A DNA stretch of 64,000 bases, from contig CAVTSA010000012.1 in NCBI GenBank assembly GCA_963737225.1, forward strand, positions 1-64,000. Direction: 5' to 3'. The position numbers and the translations under genes were made by a program. The notes under the pieces were generated by a model. It was not told the origin of the DNA. It searched no databases and saw only the letters and a list, made by a program, of their open reading frames with translations. The DNA is from CAVTSA01 sp963737225 (GTDB lineage Bacteria > Chloroflexota > Dormibacteria > Dormibacterales > Dormibacteraceae). The number at the start of each line of letters is the position of its first letter. Within the stretch, counting starts at the first letter, position 1. This document shows positions 49,919 through 58,653 of this stretch, in pieces.

Positions 49919-50733
49919 ACAACCTGCACCGTGAGCTGGCCCCCATGTCGGCCGCCGCCTGGGCGGACCTGGAGGCCGAAGCGCGGCGGACGTTCGAGCG
50001 CCACGTGGCCGGCCGGCGGGTCGTCGACGTGCCCGAGCCGGGGGGCTTCGAGCTGGCGGCGGTGAACACCGGACACCTGGACCGCGTCGACCCGCCGGCC
50101 GAAGGCGTCGTCTCCCATCTACGCCGCTCCCAGCCGGTCGTCGAGCTCCGGGCCCCGTTCAGCGTGGACAGGCAGCAGGTCGACGACGTGGCGCGCGGAG
50201 CCCGGGACGCAGACTGGCAGCCGGTCAAAGACGCGGCCCGGCGGATTGCGTTCGCGGAGGACCGGGCGGTGTTCGAAGGGTATCCGGCGGCTCACATCCA
50301 GGGCATTCGCGCAAGCTCGTCGAACCCGGCCATGGCGCTGCCCGCCCAGGTCCGCGAATACCCGACGGCGATCAGCCGGGCCGTGTCCGCACTGCGCCTG
50401 GCAGGCGTGGCCGGACCGTACGCGCTGGCTCTGGGCGCGGACGCCTACACGCTGGTGAGTGAGACCACCGAACACGGCTACCCGATCTACGAACACGTCG
50501 TCCGGGTGCTCGACGGCGAGATCGTCTGGGCACCCGCCATCGACGGAGCGTTCCTGCTCTCGACCCGCGGCGGCGACTTCGAGCTGAGCCTGGGCCAGGA
50601 CCTGTCGATCGGGTACCTCGGTCACGACGAGACGAGCATCCGGCTGTACTTCCAGGAGACGCTCTCGTTCCTGGCGCTGACGAGCGAGGCCTCGGTCGCG
50701 TTCACGCCCGCGCGGGTGACGCCGCGGGGGTGA
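49915..50733 (+). CDS. Encapsulin nanocompartment shell protein (family 1)
   Basis: A 272-residue HK97-fold shell protein. It opens NNLHRELAPMSAAAWADLEA, with EARRTFERHVAGRRVVDVPE and RVDPPAEGVVSHLRRSQPVV in the first third. AFAEDRAVFEGYPAAHIQGI and the C-terminal LSLGQDLSIGYLGHDETSIR with VRLYFQETLSFLALT-like strands match family 1 shells. ATG 49915 overlaps the DyP stop. Shells assemble around cargo carrying an LGIGDLKR-type peptide, which the preceding protein has. The pair is a complete oxidative-stress nanocompartment. Confidence 0.94.
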   Translation: MNNLHRELAPMSAAAWADLEAEARRTFERHVAGRRVVDVPEPGGFELAAVNTGHLDRVDPPAEGVVSHLRRSQPVVELRAPFSVDRQQVDDVARGARDADWQPVKDAARRIAFAEDRAVFEGYPAAHIQGIRASSSNPAMALPAQVREYPTAISRAVSALRLAGVAGPYALALGADAYTLVSETTEHGYPIYEHVVRVLDGEIVWAPAIDGAFLLSTRGGDFELSLGQDLSIGYLGHDETSIRLYFQETLSFLALTSEASVAFTPARVTPRG

Positions 50734-50805
50734 CCACCTCGCCGGGTAGGGGCGGACGGCCGCTCGACCGCAAGCGGCCGCCCGCCATCACGTCTCGGGC
50801 CGACG

Positions 50806-51726
50806 CTAGGCCTCGACCGGAAGCTGGAAGTAGTGGCCCTGTTCCAGGTCCTCGAGCAGACCGGGGTTGACCGGCTTCCAGCCCAAGCGGGTCCGGGTCA
50901 ACACGCTGGAGGTCGGGTTGTCCACCGGTACCGCCATGCTCAGGAACCCGAACTGCTCCTGCACCTGGGCGAGCGGGATGCTCACCGCAGGTACCTCGAC
51001 CTGCCTGCCGATCGCCTCCGCGATGGTCCGGAACGGCACGCCCTCCTCGGCGGCCCCGTGCCAGCGCGACCCGGCCGGTGCCTTCTCCAGGGCCAGCCGG
51101 AAGAGGTTCGCAGCGTCCAGGGTGTTGACCGCCGGCCACCGGTTGGCGCCCTCTCCGACGTACGCCGAGAACCCTCTCGACCGCGCGATCTGGATCAAGG
51201 TCGGGATGAAGCCGTGGAGGTCGAGGTAGCTGTGCACGGTGGGTGCCAGCCGGACGACCGACGAGCGAACGCCGCGCTCCGCCAGGCCGATGGCAGTGAT
51301 CTCCGACGCGTTCCGGGGCCCCTGCGACCTCGGATCGGCCGCGTCCTCCTCGGTCCCGGTCTGCCCGGCGGGAAGGCTGCCGGCGACGATGAGAGTGCCG
51401 GAGGTGACGACGAAGGGCTTGCCGGTCCCTTCCAACGCGGCTCCGATGGTCTCGATCGCGCGTTGGTTGGAGGCGATCGCATCCATCCAGTCCGAGGCCT
51501 GATGGTCGAACGCCAGGTGGACGGCACCGTCCGCCGCGCTCGCGGCCTGGCCCAGGATCTCGAGGTCCTCGACGGTCCCTCGCTGCACCTCGGCGCCGGC
51601 GGCGATCAGTTTGGCCGCCGATTCGTCGGAGCGGGCGAGGCCGACGACCTGGTGCCCGGCCCTCAGCAGCTCGGGGACGAGGGCGGATCCGATGTGTCCG
51701 GATGCTCCGGTCACGAAGACACGCAT
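50806..51726 (-). CDS. NAD(P)-dependent short-chain dehydrogenase/epimerase, extended SDR
   Basis: A 306-residue oxidoreductase. GASGHIGSALVPELLRAGHQ is the Rossmann motif, LARSDESAAKLIAAG is the adenine-ribose loop, and the mid-portion has DGAVHLAFDH and FVVTSGTLIVAG. The remainder (NRWPAVNTLDAANLFRLALE, WHGAAEEGVPFRTIAEAIG) is typical of extended SDRs of the NAD-dependent epimerase group, such as those induced by TetR regulators. The divergent TetR gene with its double operator is the likely regulator. Substrate unknown. Confidence 0.85.
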   Translation of the reverse strand: MRVFVTGASGHIGSALVPELLRAGHQVVGLARSDESAAKLIAAGAEVQRGTVEDLEILGQAASAADGAVHLAFDHQASDWMDAIASNQRAIETIGAALEGTGKPFVVTSGTLIVAGSLPAGQTGTEEDAADPRSQGPRNASEITAIGLAERGVRSSVVRLAPTVHSYLDLHGFIPTLIQIARSRGFSAYVGEGANRWPAVNTLDAANLFRLALEKAPAGSRWHGAAEEGVPFRTIAEAIGRQVEVPAVSIPLAQVQEQFGFLSMAVPVDNPTSSVLTRTRLGWKPVNPGLLEDLEQGHYFQLPVEA

Positions 51727-51779
51727 GGCAAAAGTCTCCCGTTGACCGGCATCGCCGTCGATGGTTCCGGCGAGTGTTC

Positions 51780-51836
51780 GATGTCAGTCACTGACATCAG
51801 CATAACACCCTGATGTCAGTCACTGTCATCTATGAT
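51780..51836. promoter_or_regulatory. Double TetR-type operator with TetR promoter
   Basis: Two nearly identical sites: GATGTCAGTCACTGACATC (51780-51798) is a perfect palindrome and GATGTCAGTCACTGTCATC (51812-51830) differs by one base, 32 bp apart. TATGAT (51831-51836) is an excellent -10 that ends exactly 7 nt before ATG 51844. Binding at the second site would block it, giving autorepression. Confidence 0.85.
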
Positions 51837-51843
51837 TCTCGGC

Positions 51844-52437
51844 ATGCGTCGATGGGAGCCGAACGCGCGCGGGCGCCTCGAGCAGGCCGCGATGGAGCTC
51901 TACGAGGAGCGCGGCTTCGAGCAGACGACGGTGGCCGGGATCGCAGCCCGGGCCGGCCTTACCGAGCGAACCTTCTTCCGCCACTTCGCGGACAAGCGCG
52001 AGGTCCTGTTCTCGGGCGCGTCGGAGCTCCAGGAACTGATCGTGAACGCGGTCGCGGACGCGCCCACCTCGACGGCGCCCCTGGACGCGGTCGGCGCCGC
52101 CCTCGAGGCGACCGGCCCTCTGTTCGAAGAGCGCCGCGAGTACGCCAAGGTGCGACAGGCCGTCATCGACGGCAACCCTGAGCTGCAGGAGCGGGAGTTG
52201 CGGAAGATGGCGACGCTCGCGCGTGCGATCGGCAGCGCGCTCCGCGACCGCGGCGTGGCGGAGCCGGGCGCGAGCCTCACCGCCGAGGCCGGGATCGCCG
52301 TCTTCCGGGTCGCGTTCGAGCGCTGGGTCGCGGGCGCCGACGGCCGGACCCTGACAGAGATCATGCGCGACCTGCTGGCGGAGCTGGCCGTGCTCACCGA
52401 GGTCCGCCGGAGCCCGGCCGCGAGCGCTCAGCCCTGA
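51844..52437 (+). CDS. TetR-family transcriptional regulator
   Basis: A 197-residue repressor. Residues 1-55 have the HTH MRRWEPNARGRLEQAAMELY with VAGIAARAGLTERTFFRHFA and the DKREVLFSG segment; the rest is all-helical and binds the effector. ATG 51844 coincides with the transcription start expected from TATGAT, so the message is leaderless; ATG 51832 is the longer alternative. The double operator between this gene and the SDR gene marks the pair as a regulated unit. Confidence 0.9.
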   Translation: MRRWEPNARGRLEQAAMELYEERGFEQTTVAGIAARAGLTERTFFRHFADKREVLFSGASELQELIVNAVADAPTSTAPLDAVGAALEATGPLFEERREYAKVRQAVIDGNPELQERELRKMATLARAIGSALRDRGVAEPGASLTAEAGIAVFRVAFERWVAGADGRTLTEIMRDLLAELAVLTEVRRSPAASAQP

Positions 52438-52471
52438 GGTAGGGAAGCCCGGGGGACGGCGGCGGCGGGCC

Positions 52472-52531
52472 CCGTTTCTGCACACCCCGCTGCTACTGCC
52501 GCCCGGGTAGGCCCGGGGTGTGCAGAAACGG
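52472..52531. terminator. Perfect 17-bp inverted repeat between convergent genes
   Basis: CCGTTTCTGCACACCCC (52472-52488) and its exact complement GGGGTGTGCAGAAACGG (52515-52531) around a 26-nt loop. It lies between the convergent TetR and DUF2277 stops, so a bidirectional terminator is the simplest reading, although there is no T-tract. Confidence 0.6.
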
Positions 52532-52536
52532 TGGGG

Positions 52537-52809
52537 TCAGGCGCTCTTCGCGGCCAGGCGGGCGAGAACCTCCGGCCGGCGGAGCGGGGGCAGCGTGGGC
52601 GGAGCCTGCCGGCGCGGCGGGAGGCCGCGGACCAGCTCCGCCGTCACCTCTGCCACCGCCAGGACCGCCCGCTCGAAGACCTCAGCGGTGGCCGGGGTGG
52701 GATGCGTGATCCCGCTCACCTTCCTCACGTACTGGCGGGCGGCGGCCTCCACCTCCTCCGGCGTGGCGGGCGGCTCCAGGCCGCGCAGCGTGGTGATGTT
52801 CCTGCACAT
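52537..52809 (-). CDS. DUF2277 family protein
   Basis: A 90-residue protein. The motif MCRNITTLRGLEPPATPEEV at the very N-terminus is diagnostic of DUF2277, followed by EAAARQYVRKVSGITHPTPA and a helical C-terminus (FERAVLAVAEVTAELVRGLP). ATG 52809 is chosen because the family always begins MCRNI. Small Cys-containing proteins of this group are widespread in soil actinobacteria; the function is unknown. It lies 44 bp after the acetate kinase gene on the same strand. Confidence 0.85.
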   Translation of the reverse strand: MCRNITTLRGLEPPATPEEVEAAARQYVRKVSGITHPTPATAEVFERAVLAVAEVTAELVRGLPPRRQAPPTLPPLRRPEVLARLAAKSA

Positions 52810-52853
52810 ACCGCTATCCTCCCAAACCGGCGAACCAGATCGACCTGCCGTGC

Positions 52854-53957
52854 CTAATCCGCCAGGGTGGCGCGCACCTCGCGCGCGATCTCCAGGTCCT
52901 CCCGCGCGGCGACGACCAGCACCCGGACGCGGCTTCCGGAACCCGTCACCTCGAGGTCCGGCTTCGCCGAGCGGTTGGCGGCCTTGTCGATCGCCACGCC
53001 AAGGAACCCGAGGCCCTCGGCAGCCCCCTCGCGGACCTGCCACGAATGCTCCCCGACGCCGCCCGTGAACGTAAGGACGTCGATCCCGCCCATCGCCGCC
53101 GTCATCGCCGCGATCTCGCGGCGGAGCCGGTAGAGGAACACCTCGAGTGCGAGCTGCGCGTCCGCGTCACCGGCGCCGGCGTTGGACAGCACCGTGCGCA
53201 TGTCGCCGGTCCCGGCCAGGCCGAGCAGGCCCGACTCGTGTTCCAGGCCGCGGTCCAGCTCGTCCACCGTGATGCCCTGGCGCTCCAGCCACACCAGCAG
53301 GCCCGGGTCCACCGATCCCGACCGGGTGCCCATGACCAGTCCCTCGAGCGGAGTGAAGCCCATCGTGGTATCGACGGACGCTCCGTCGCGGATCGCGGCC
53401 AGCGACGCCCCGGAGCCCAGGTGACAGCTGACGATCCGACGTCCGGCAGGACCCGCCAGCTCGGCCGTGCGCCGCGCGATGTAGGCATGCGAGAGCCCAT
53501 GGAACCCGTAGCGGCGGATGCCGAACCGCTCGCGCCAGGACCGCGGCAGGGCGTAGGTGGCAGCGACGGCCGGCAGGGTCGAATGGAAGGCGGTGTCGAA
53601 GCAGGCGACGCCGGGCGTCCGGGGCCGCAGCGATCCCACCAGCCGGATCGAGCGGAGCGCCGCCGGTTCGTGCAGGGGGGCGAGCGCCGTCATCTCCTCC
53701 AGGGCAGCGAGCACCTGTGCGTCGATCGGGACCGGCCCGTGGAACCTGGGGCCGCCGTGCACGACCCGATAGCCGATCGCGTCCGCCGGCCCGAGACCGT
53801 CCAGGATCCCGCGCACCTGGTCCTGGTCGAACTCCCCGGCCGAGGCCGTGAGCTCCGCCGAGGAGAGTGGCTCGGTGGCCTCCCCGAGCAGATCGAGCTT
53901 GACCGTGGCCGAACCCGGATTGACGACCAGGATCCGCGACGTGTCAGCGAGGGGCAC
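52854..53957 (-). CDS. ackA: Acetate kinase
   Basis: A 367-residue enzyme that interconverts acetyl phosphate and acetate with ATP. N-terminal LVVNPGSATVKLDLLG corresponds to the NxGSSSxK phosphate-binding motif, here with Ala for one Ser. GYRVVHGGPRFHGP holds the RxVHGG residues, CFDTAFHSTLP the catalytic Asp, GFHGLSHAYIARR the conserved His, and CHLGSGASLAAI the ATP-binding loop. TFTGGVGEHS is the C-terminal signature. It is divergent from the histidine kinase and two genes from phosphoketolase, which produces its substrate acetyl phosphate. It is shorter than the typical ~400 residues but has all motifs. Confidence 0.92.
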   Translation of the reverse strand: MPLADTSRILVVNPGSATVKLDLLGEATEPLSSAELTASAGEFDQDQVRGILDGLGPADAIGYRVVHGGPRFHGPVPIDAQVLAALEEMTALAPLHEPAALRSIRLVGSLRPRTPGVACFDTAFHSTLPAVAATYALPRSWRERFGIRRYGFHGLSHAYIARRTAELAGPAGRRIVSCHLGSGASLAAIRDGASVDTTMGFTPLEGLVMGTRSGSVDPGLLVWLERQGITVDELDRGLEHESGLLGLAGTGDMRTVLSNAGAGDADAQLALEVFLYRLRREIAAMTAAMGGIDVLTFTGGVGEHSWQVREGAAEGLGFLGVAIDKAANRSAKPDLEVTGSGSRVRVLVVAAREDLEIAREVRATLAD

Positions 53958-54041
53958 CGGCGGCGCCCCGGCAAAGCCGGCGGTCTTCGCGCGGGCGGCC
54001 CGGTCCGCGACGTCGCATCGCCTTCAGTGTGACATCCGGCG

Positions 54042-55967
54042 ATGCCCCGGGCGGAGCGGTCGAGCCGACCCCTGGTGCCGGAGTTGGAGCGAAGCGTCAA
54101 CCACAATGGTCGCGTGGCCGAGGCGCTCCCGACCGCCTACCAGACCGTCCTCGCCGGGCTGCCGGACAGCATCCTGGTGGTCGACCGAGAAGGACGTATC
54201 GCGTACGTCAACGGTCCCGCCGAGGAGCTCACCGGACGCCCCCAGGCCGACCTGCTGGGGAAGACGATCGAGGACCTGCTCCCGGGTGACCGGCGGGGCA
54301 CCCACCGGCGCACGCGCCTGGCCTACCAACGCCACCCCACCGTCCGCAAGATGGGCCGGGACCTTGACATCAGCCTCATTCGTGCGGGCGGGGAGCCACT
54401 CGACGTCGACGTCGCGTTGAGCCCGGTCACCATCAACGGCCAGCCCATGGTGGTGGCGGCGATCCGCGACATCTCGGACCGCCGGGAGATCGAGCGCGAG
54501 CTGCGCGAGAGCCGGGAGACGGTCGAGCGGCTCATCGAAAGCGTCCACGAGTACGCGATCCTGATGCTCGATCCGGACGGCCGCATCGCCAGCTGGAATC
54601 CCGGCGCCCAGCACCTGGAGGGATACACCGCCGACGAGATCCTGGGCCGCCGCATCTCGGTCTTCTACACGCCCGCCGACGTCGCGGCGGGCGTTCCGGA
54701 GCGAAACCTCGAGCAGGCGCTGCAGAGGGGCCGGCTCGACATCGAGGGCTGGCGGGTGCGCAAGGACGGCACGCGGTACTGGGCCAGCACGGTGATCGCG
54801 CCGGTCTTCGACGCGACCGGCAAGCTCCGGGGGTTCTCGAAGATCACGCGCGACATGTCGGACCAGCGCCGCACCCGGATGCGCATCGAGGCCGGGCTCG
54901 CGCTCAGCGAGGCGACGCTGCGGGACCGCCCCGCCCGAACGCTGCTGCTGCTGCTGGCCCGGGGGGCGCGGTCGCTCACCGACGCCGCGACCGCCATCGT
55001 CGCCACCCCCGCGCCCGCGGAGGGGGAGCTGCAGGTGGCCATCGCCCTCGGCCCGGAGGCGGCGCGGCTCCGTGGCGGCCGGGTGCCGCTGGCGGCGGCC
55101 GCCCGCGACCTGGCCGGGCCGCTGGCCATCGAGGTCACCGAAGAGAACTGGCGTCGCTTCCTTCCGGTCCGGCCGGACGTACTGCCTCAGCAGGGGATCG
55201 TGGTCCCCGTCGTCACCCCGCAAGAGCTGCCCGCGGTGGTCACCCTCCTCGGGGGATCACGACGGGGGGCGTACGAGGAGGCGGATCTGCAGGCTTTGGG
55301 GCTGCTGGTCAGCCAGGCGGCGATCGCGCTGGAATACGGTCACGGTCGCGTCGCCATGCGTCAGATCGCGCTGGTCGAAGATCGGGAGAGGATCGCCCGC
55401 GAGCTGCACGACGGCGTCATCCAGGCCATCTTCGGGGTGGGGCTGAACCTGCAGGCGGCCGCCGCCATCACCTCCGACGAAATCACCGCGAAGCGGCTCG
55501 ACGACGCTGTCGGGCGGCTCGACGACGTGGTGCGCGACCTGCGCAACTACGTCTTCGGACTGCGCCCGGGGATGCTGGCCGACCTCCAGCTGGACCGGGC
55601 GATCCGGCGGCTGGTAGCCGACCTGGAGGCCGCCAGCGGGATCACGTTCACGCTCGACGTGGACCCGGCGGCAGCCGCCCTGCTGGCCGGGCGCGGACCC
55701 GAGGTGTTGGCGGTGGTGAACGAGCTGCTCTCCAACCTGCGCCGCCACTCTGACGCCACGCACGCCGCCCTCACGCTGGCCGAGCTGGGGAACAGGATCC
55801 GGCTCGAGCTGCGGGACGACGGCCGGGGGTTCCGGGTGGAAGGGCCCGCCACCGGAGGCCAGGGGCTGCGCAACATGCGCGAGCGCGTGACGCGGATGGG
55901 AGGCCGGCTCGAGATCGAGAGCGCTCCCGGCCAGGGCACGACCGTGCGCATCGTCGTCCCGCACTGA
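54042..55967 (+). CDS. PAS-PAS-GAF sensor histidine kinase (NarX/DevS-type)
   Basis: A 641-residue kinase without membrane helices. PAS1 (about residues 30-145) has LPDSILVVDREGRIAYVNGP; PAS2 (about 160-285) has YAILMLDPDGRIASWNPGAQ and RKDGTRYWASTVIAPVFDAT; a GAF domain covers about 300-435. The HisKA_3 box is EDRERIARELHDGVIQAIFG with phospho-His456. The ATPase domain contains NELLSNLRRHSDA (N box), ELRDDGRGF (G1) and GLRNMRERVTRMGG (G2). Similar cytoplasmic PAS/GAF kinases sense oxygen, NO or redox. Its partner is plausibly the DevR-like regulator at 59098, beyond phosphoketolase. Confidence 0.9.
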   Translation: MPRAERSSRPLVPELERSVNHNGRVAEALPTAYQTVLAGLPDSILVVDREGRIAYVNGPAEELTGRPQADLLGKTIEDLLPGDRRGTHRRTRLAYQRHPTVRKMGRDLDISLIRAGGEPLDVDVALSPVTINGQPMVVAAIRDISDRREIERELRESRETVERLIESVHEYAILMLDPDGRIASWNPGAQHLEGYTADEILGRRISVFYTPADVAAGVPERNLEQALQRGRLDIEGWRVRKDGTRYWASTVIAPVFDATGKLRGFSKITRDMSDQRRTRMRIEAGLALSEATLRDRPARTLLLLLARGARSLTDAATAIVATPAPAEGELQVAIALGPEAARLRGGRVPLAAAARDLAGPLAIEVTEENWRRFLPVRPDVLPQQGIVVPVVTPQELPAVVTLLGGSRRGAYEEADLQALGLLVSQAAIALEYGHGRVAMRQIALVEDRERIARELHDGVIQAIFGVGLNLQAAAAITSDEITAKRLDDAVGRLDDVVRDLRNYVFGLRPGMLADLQLDRAIRRLVADLEAASGITFTLDVDPAAAALLAGRGPEVLAVVNELLSNLRRHSDATHAALTLAELGNRIRLELRDDGRGFRVEGPATGGQGLRNMRERVTRMGGRLEIESAPGQGTTVRIVVPH

Positions 55968-56214
55968 ACCCGGTCGCGCCGGCCCTCCCGTTTCGCACCG
56001 AGGGCGGTCAAATCCCGCGCGATGACCCCCGTTCCGTGCCAAACGGGGACTCTCGCGGGAGGACGAAAAAGGGACGGACTGCGGGCGGTGTGAGGGGGTG
56101 GGGGGTTGGCGTCGCGGCGTGTTCGGGGACCCGCCGACGGAACCTCGGCGGAGCCCGCTGGGTGACCCGCGAAAAGGGGGCCATCCGGCCTTTCCTTTCG
56201 GTGTCCGATCGTGA

Positions 56215-56220
56215 CAGAGT
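56215..56220 (+). promoter_or_regulatory. -10 element of a leaderless phosphoketolase transcript
   Basis: CAGAGT (56215-56220) ends 6 nt before ATG 56227 and fits the (T/C)AnnnT pattern seen for other leaderless starts here. There is no Shine-Dalgarno before this ATG. The 55968-56226 gap holds no gene. Confidence 0.5.
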
Positions 56221-56226
56221 GGCGCT

Positions 56227-58653
56227 ATGAGCACGACCTCCCAGACCGCGCCGTCGGGCGGAGCGTCGCCCGAGCAGGCCCGGCAGCCACTGGATGCTGA
56301 GGAGCTCCGGCTCCTCGACGCGTACTGGCGGGCGGGCAACTACCTGTCTGTGGGGCAGATCTACCTGCTGGACAATCCACTTCTGCGCCGGCCGCTGCGC
56401 TTCGAGGATGTCAAGCCGCGGCTGCTCGGCCACTGGGGGACGACCCCCGGGCTCAACCTCGTCTACACCCACCTGAACCGGCTGATCAAGCGCGACGACC
56501 TGAACGTGATCTACGTCATGGGTCCCGGGCACGGCGGCCCCGGCGTGGTGGCGAACGCCTACCTGGAAGGCACGTACAGCGAGGTCTATCCCGACATCTC
56601 CGAGGACGAGGCCGGGATCGGCCGGCTGTTCCGTCAGTTCTCCTTCCCGGGCGGGATCCCCAGCCACGTGGCGCCCGAGACGCCGGGCTCGATCCACGAA
56701 GGAGGCGAACTCGGGTACGCGCTGCTCCATGCCTACGGGGCGGCGTTCGACAACCCGGACCTGATCGTGGCCTGCGTGGTCGGCGACGGTGAGGCCGAGA
56801 CCGGCCCCCTGGCCACCAGCTGGCACTCGAACAAGTTCATCAACCCCAAGAGGGACGGCGCCGTCCTCCCGATCCTTCATTTGAACGGCTACAAGATCGC
56901 CAACCCGACCATCCTCGGCCGCCTCCCCGACGCGGAGCTGAAGAGCCTCCTCGAGGGCTACGGCCACGAGGTGCACCTGGTCGAAGGCAGCGACCCGGCC
57001 CAGGTCCACCAGGACTTCGCCGCCGCGCTCGAGGAGTGCCTCGGCGAGATCAAGGGGATCCAGGCGCGCGCCCGCCAGGGCGGCGGTGAGGAAGGCGCGA
57101 GGCCTCACTTCCCGATGATCGTGCTCCGCACCCCCAAGGGCTGGACCGGGCCCAAGGTGGTGGACGGGAAGCAGGTGGAAGGGACCTTCCGCGCCCACCA
57201 GGTTCCGATGGCGGACATGGCGAGCGCCGAGCACCTGAAGCTGCTGGACGACTGGATGCGCAGCTACCACCCGGAGGAGCTCTTCGACGAGCGCGGCAGG
57301 CTGCGGCACGAGCTTCGCGCGCTGGCTCCCGCCGGCCAGCGGCGGATGGGTGCCAACCCGCACGCCAACGGCGGCCTCCTCCTGCAGCCGCTGCGGCTTC
57401 CTGACTTCCGCGACTACGGCGTGCCGGTCGAGCACCCGGGGACGGGCGAGACAGAGGCGATGCGCGTCATGGGAGCCTTCCTCCGCGACGTGGTGGAGGG
57501 CAACCCGACCAATTTTCGGATCACGGGCCCCGACGAGACCCTCTCCAACCGGCTGAGCCACGTGTTCGAGGCGACGAACCGAGCCTGGGAGCTGCCCATC
57601 CTGCCGACGGACGACTACCTCGATCCTGACGGACGGGTGATGGAGGTGCTCAGCGAGCACCTCTGCGAGGGCTGGCTCGAGGGGTACCTGCTGACCGGCC
57701 GCCACGGGCTTTTCAACTGCTACGAAGCATTCATCCACATCATCGACTCGATGTTCAACCAGCACGCCAAGTGGCTCAAGACGACGCGTCGTCTTCCCTG
57801 GCGGCGGCCCATCGCGTCGCTGAACATCGTGCTCAGCTCGCACGTCTGGCGGCAGGACCACAACGGGTTCTCGCACCAGGACCCCGGCTTCATCGATCAC
57901 GTCGTGAACAAGAAGGCGGAGATCATCCGTGTTTATCTGCCGCCTGACACCAACACGCTGCTCTCGGTCGCCGATCACTGCCTGCGCAGCCGGGACTACG
58001 TCAACGTGGTGGTGGCCGGCAAGCAGCCCGCGCTCAACTACCTCTCGATGCCGGACGCGGTCCTGCACTGCACACGCGGGGCGGGTATCTGGGAGTGGGC
58101 GAGCACCGGGGAGGGCGATCCTGACGTCGTGCTGGGCTGCGCCGGCGATATCCCGACGCTGGAGGCGCTGGCCGCCGCCGACATCCTGCGCCGTGCGCTG
58201 CCAGACCTCAAGGTGCGCTTCGTGAACGTGGTCGACCTCATGCGGCTGGAGCCGGACACCGAGCACCCGCATGGCATGTCCGATCGCGAATACGACGCCT
58301 TGTTCCCGCCCGAACGGCCCTGCATCTTCGCCTACCACGGATACCCGTGGCTGATCCACCGCCTGACCTACCGGCGGCACAACCACCACCGGTTGCACGT
58401 CCGGGGCTACAAGGAGGAGGGCACGACCACCACGCCCTTCGACATGGTGATGCTGAACGACCTCGACCGCTTCCACCTGGTGATGGACGTGATCGATCGG
58501 GTACCGGGCCTTTCCAACCGCTGCGGCAACCTCCGCCAGGAGATGTGGGACGAGCGGCTGCGCCATCGGCAGTACACACGGGACCACGGGGACGACGCGC
58601 CGGACATCAAGAGCTGGGCGTGGCCGGTGAGCCCGGCCGAAGCTGCGCAGTGA
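56227..58653 (+). CDS. xfp: Phosphoketolase (xylulose-5-phosphate/fructose-6-phosphate)
   Basis: An 808-residue thiamin-diphosphate enzyme that splits xylulose 5-phosphate or fructose 6-phosphate to acetyl phosphate. Recognisable parts: ELRLLDAYWRAGNYLSVGQI, the PGHGGPG motif, FPGGIPSHVAPETPGSIHEG GELGYA, VVGDGEAETGPLATSWHSNK, HLNGYKIANPTILGR, FPMIVLRTPKGWTGPK, and the middle/C-terminal SHVWRQDHNGFSHQDPGFID. These include the ThDP-binding GDGE..N-type segment and substrate His residues. Family length is about 790-830. It is the first gene of an operon with a CBS protein and a response regulator, and acetate kinase nearby completes the pathway to acetate plus ATP. Confidence 0.95.
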   Translation: MSTTSQTAPSGGASPEQARQPLDAEELRLLDAYWRAGNYLSVGQIYLLDNPLLRRPLRFEDVKPRLLGHWGTTPGLNLVYTHLNRLIKRDDLNVIYVMGPGHGGPGVVANAYLEGTYSEVYPDISEDEAGIGRLFRQFSFPGGIPSHVAPETPGSIHEGGELGYALLHAYGAAFDNPDLIVACVVGDGEAETGPLATSWHSNKFINPKRDGAVLPILHLNGYKIANPTILGRLPDAELKSLLEGYGHEVHLVEGSDPAQVHQDFAAALEECLGEIKGIQARARQGGGEEGARPHFPMIVLRTPKGWTGPKVVDGKQVEGTFRAHQVPMADMASAEHLKLLDDWMRSYHPEELFDERGRLRHELRALAPAGQRRMGANPHANGGLLLQPLRLPDFRDYGVPVEHPGTGETEAMRVMGAFLRDVVEGNPTNFRITGPDETLSNRLSHVFEATNRAWELPILPTDDYLDPDGRVMEVLSEHLCEGWLEGYLLTGRHGLFNCYEAFIHIIDSMFNQHAKWLKTTRRLPWRRPIASLNIVLSSHVWRQDHNGFSHQDPGFIDHVVNKKAEIIRVYLPPDTNTLLSVADHCLRSRDYVNVVVAGKQPALNYLSMPDAVLHCTRGAGIWEWASTGEGDPDVVLGCAGDIPTLEALAAADILRRALPDLKVRFVNVVDLMRLEPDTEHPHGMSDREYDALFPPERPCIFAYHGYPWLIHRLTYRRHNHHRLHVRGYKEEGTTTTPFDMVMLNDLDRFHLVMDVIDRVPGLSNRCGNLRQEMWDERLRHRQYTRDHGDDAPDIKSWAWPVSPAEAAQ

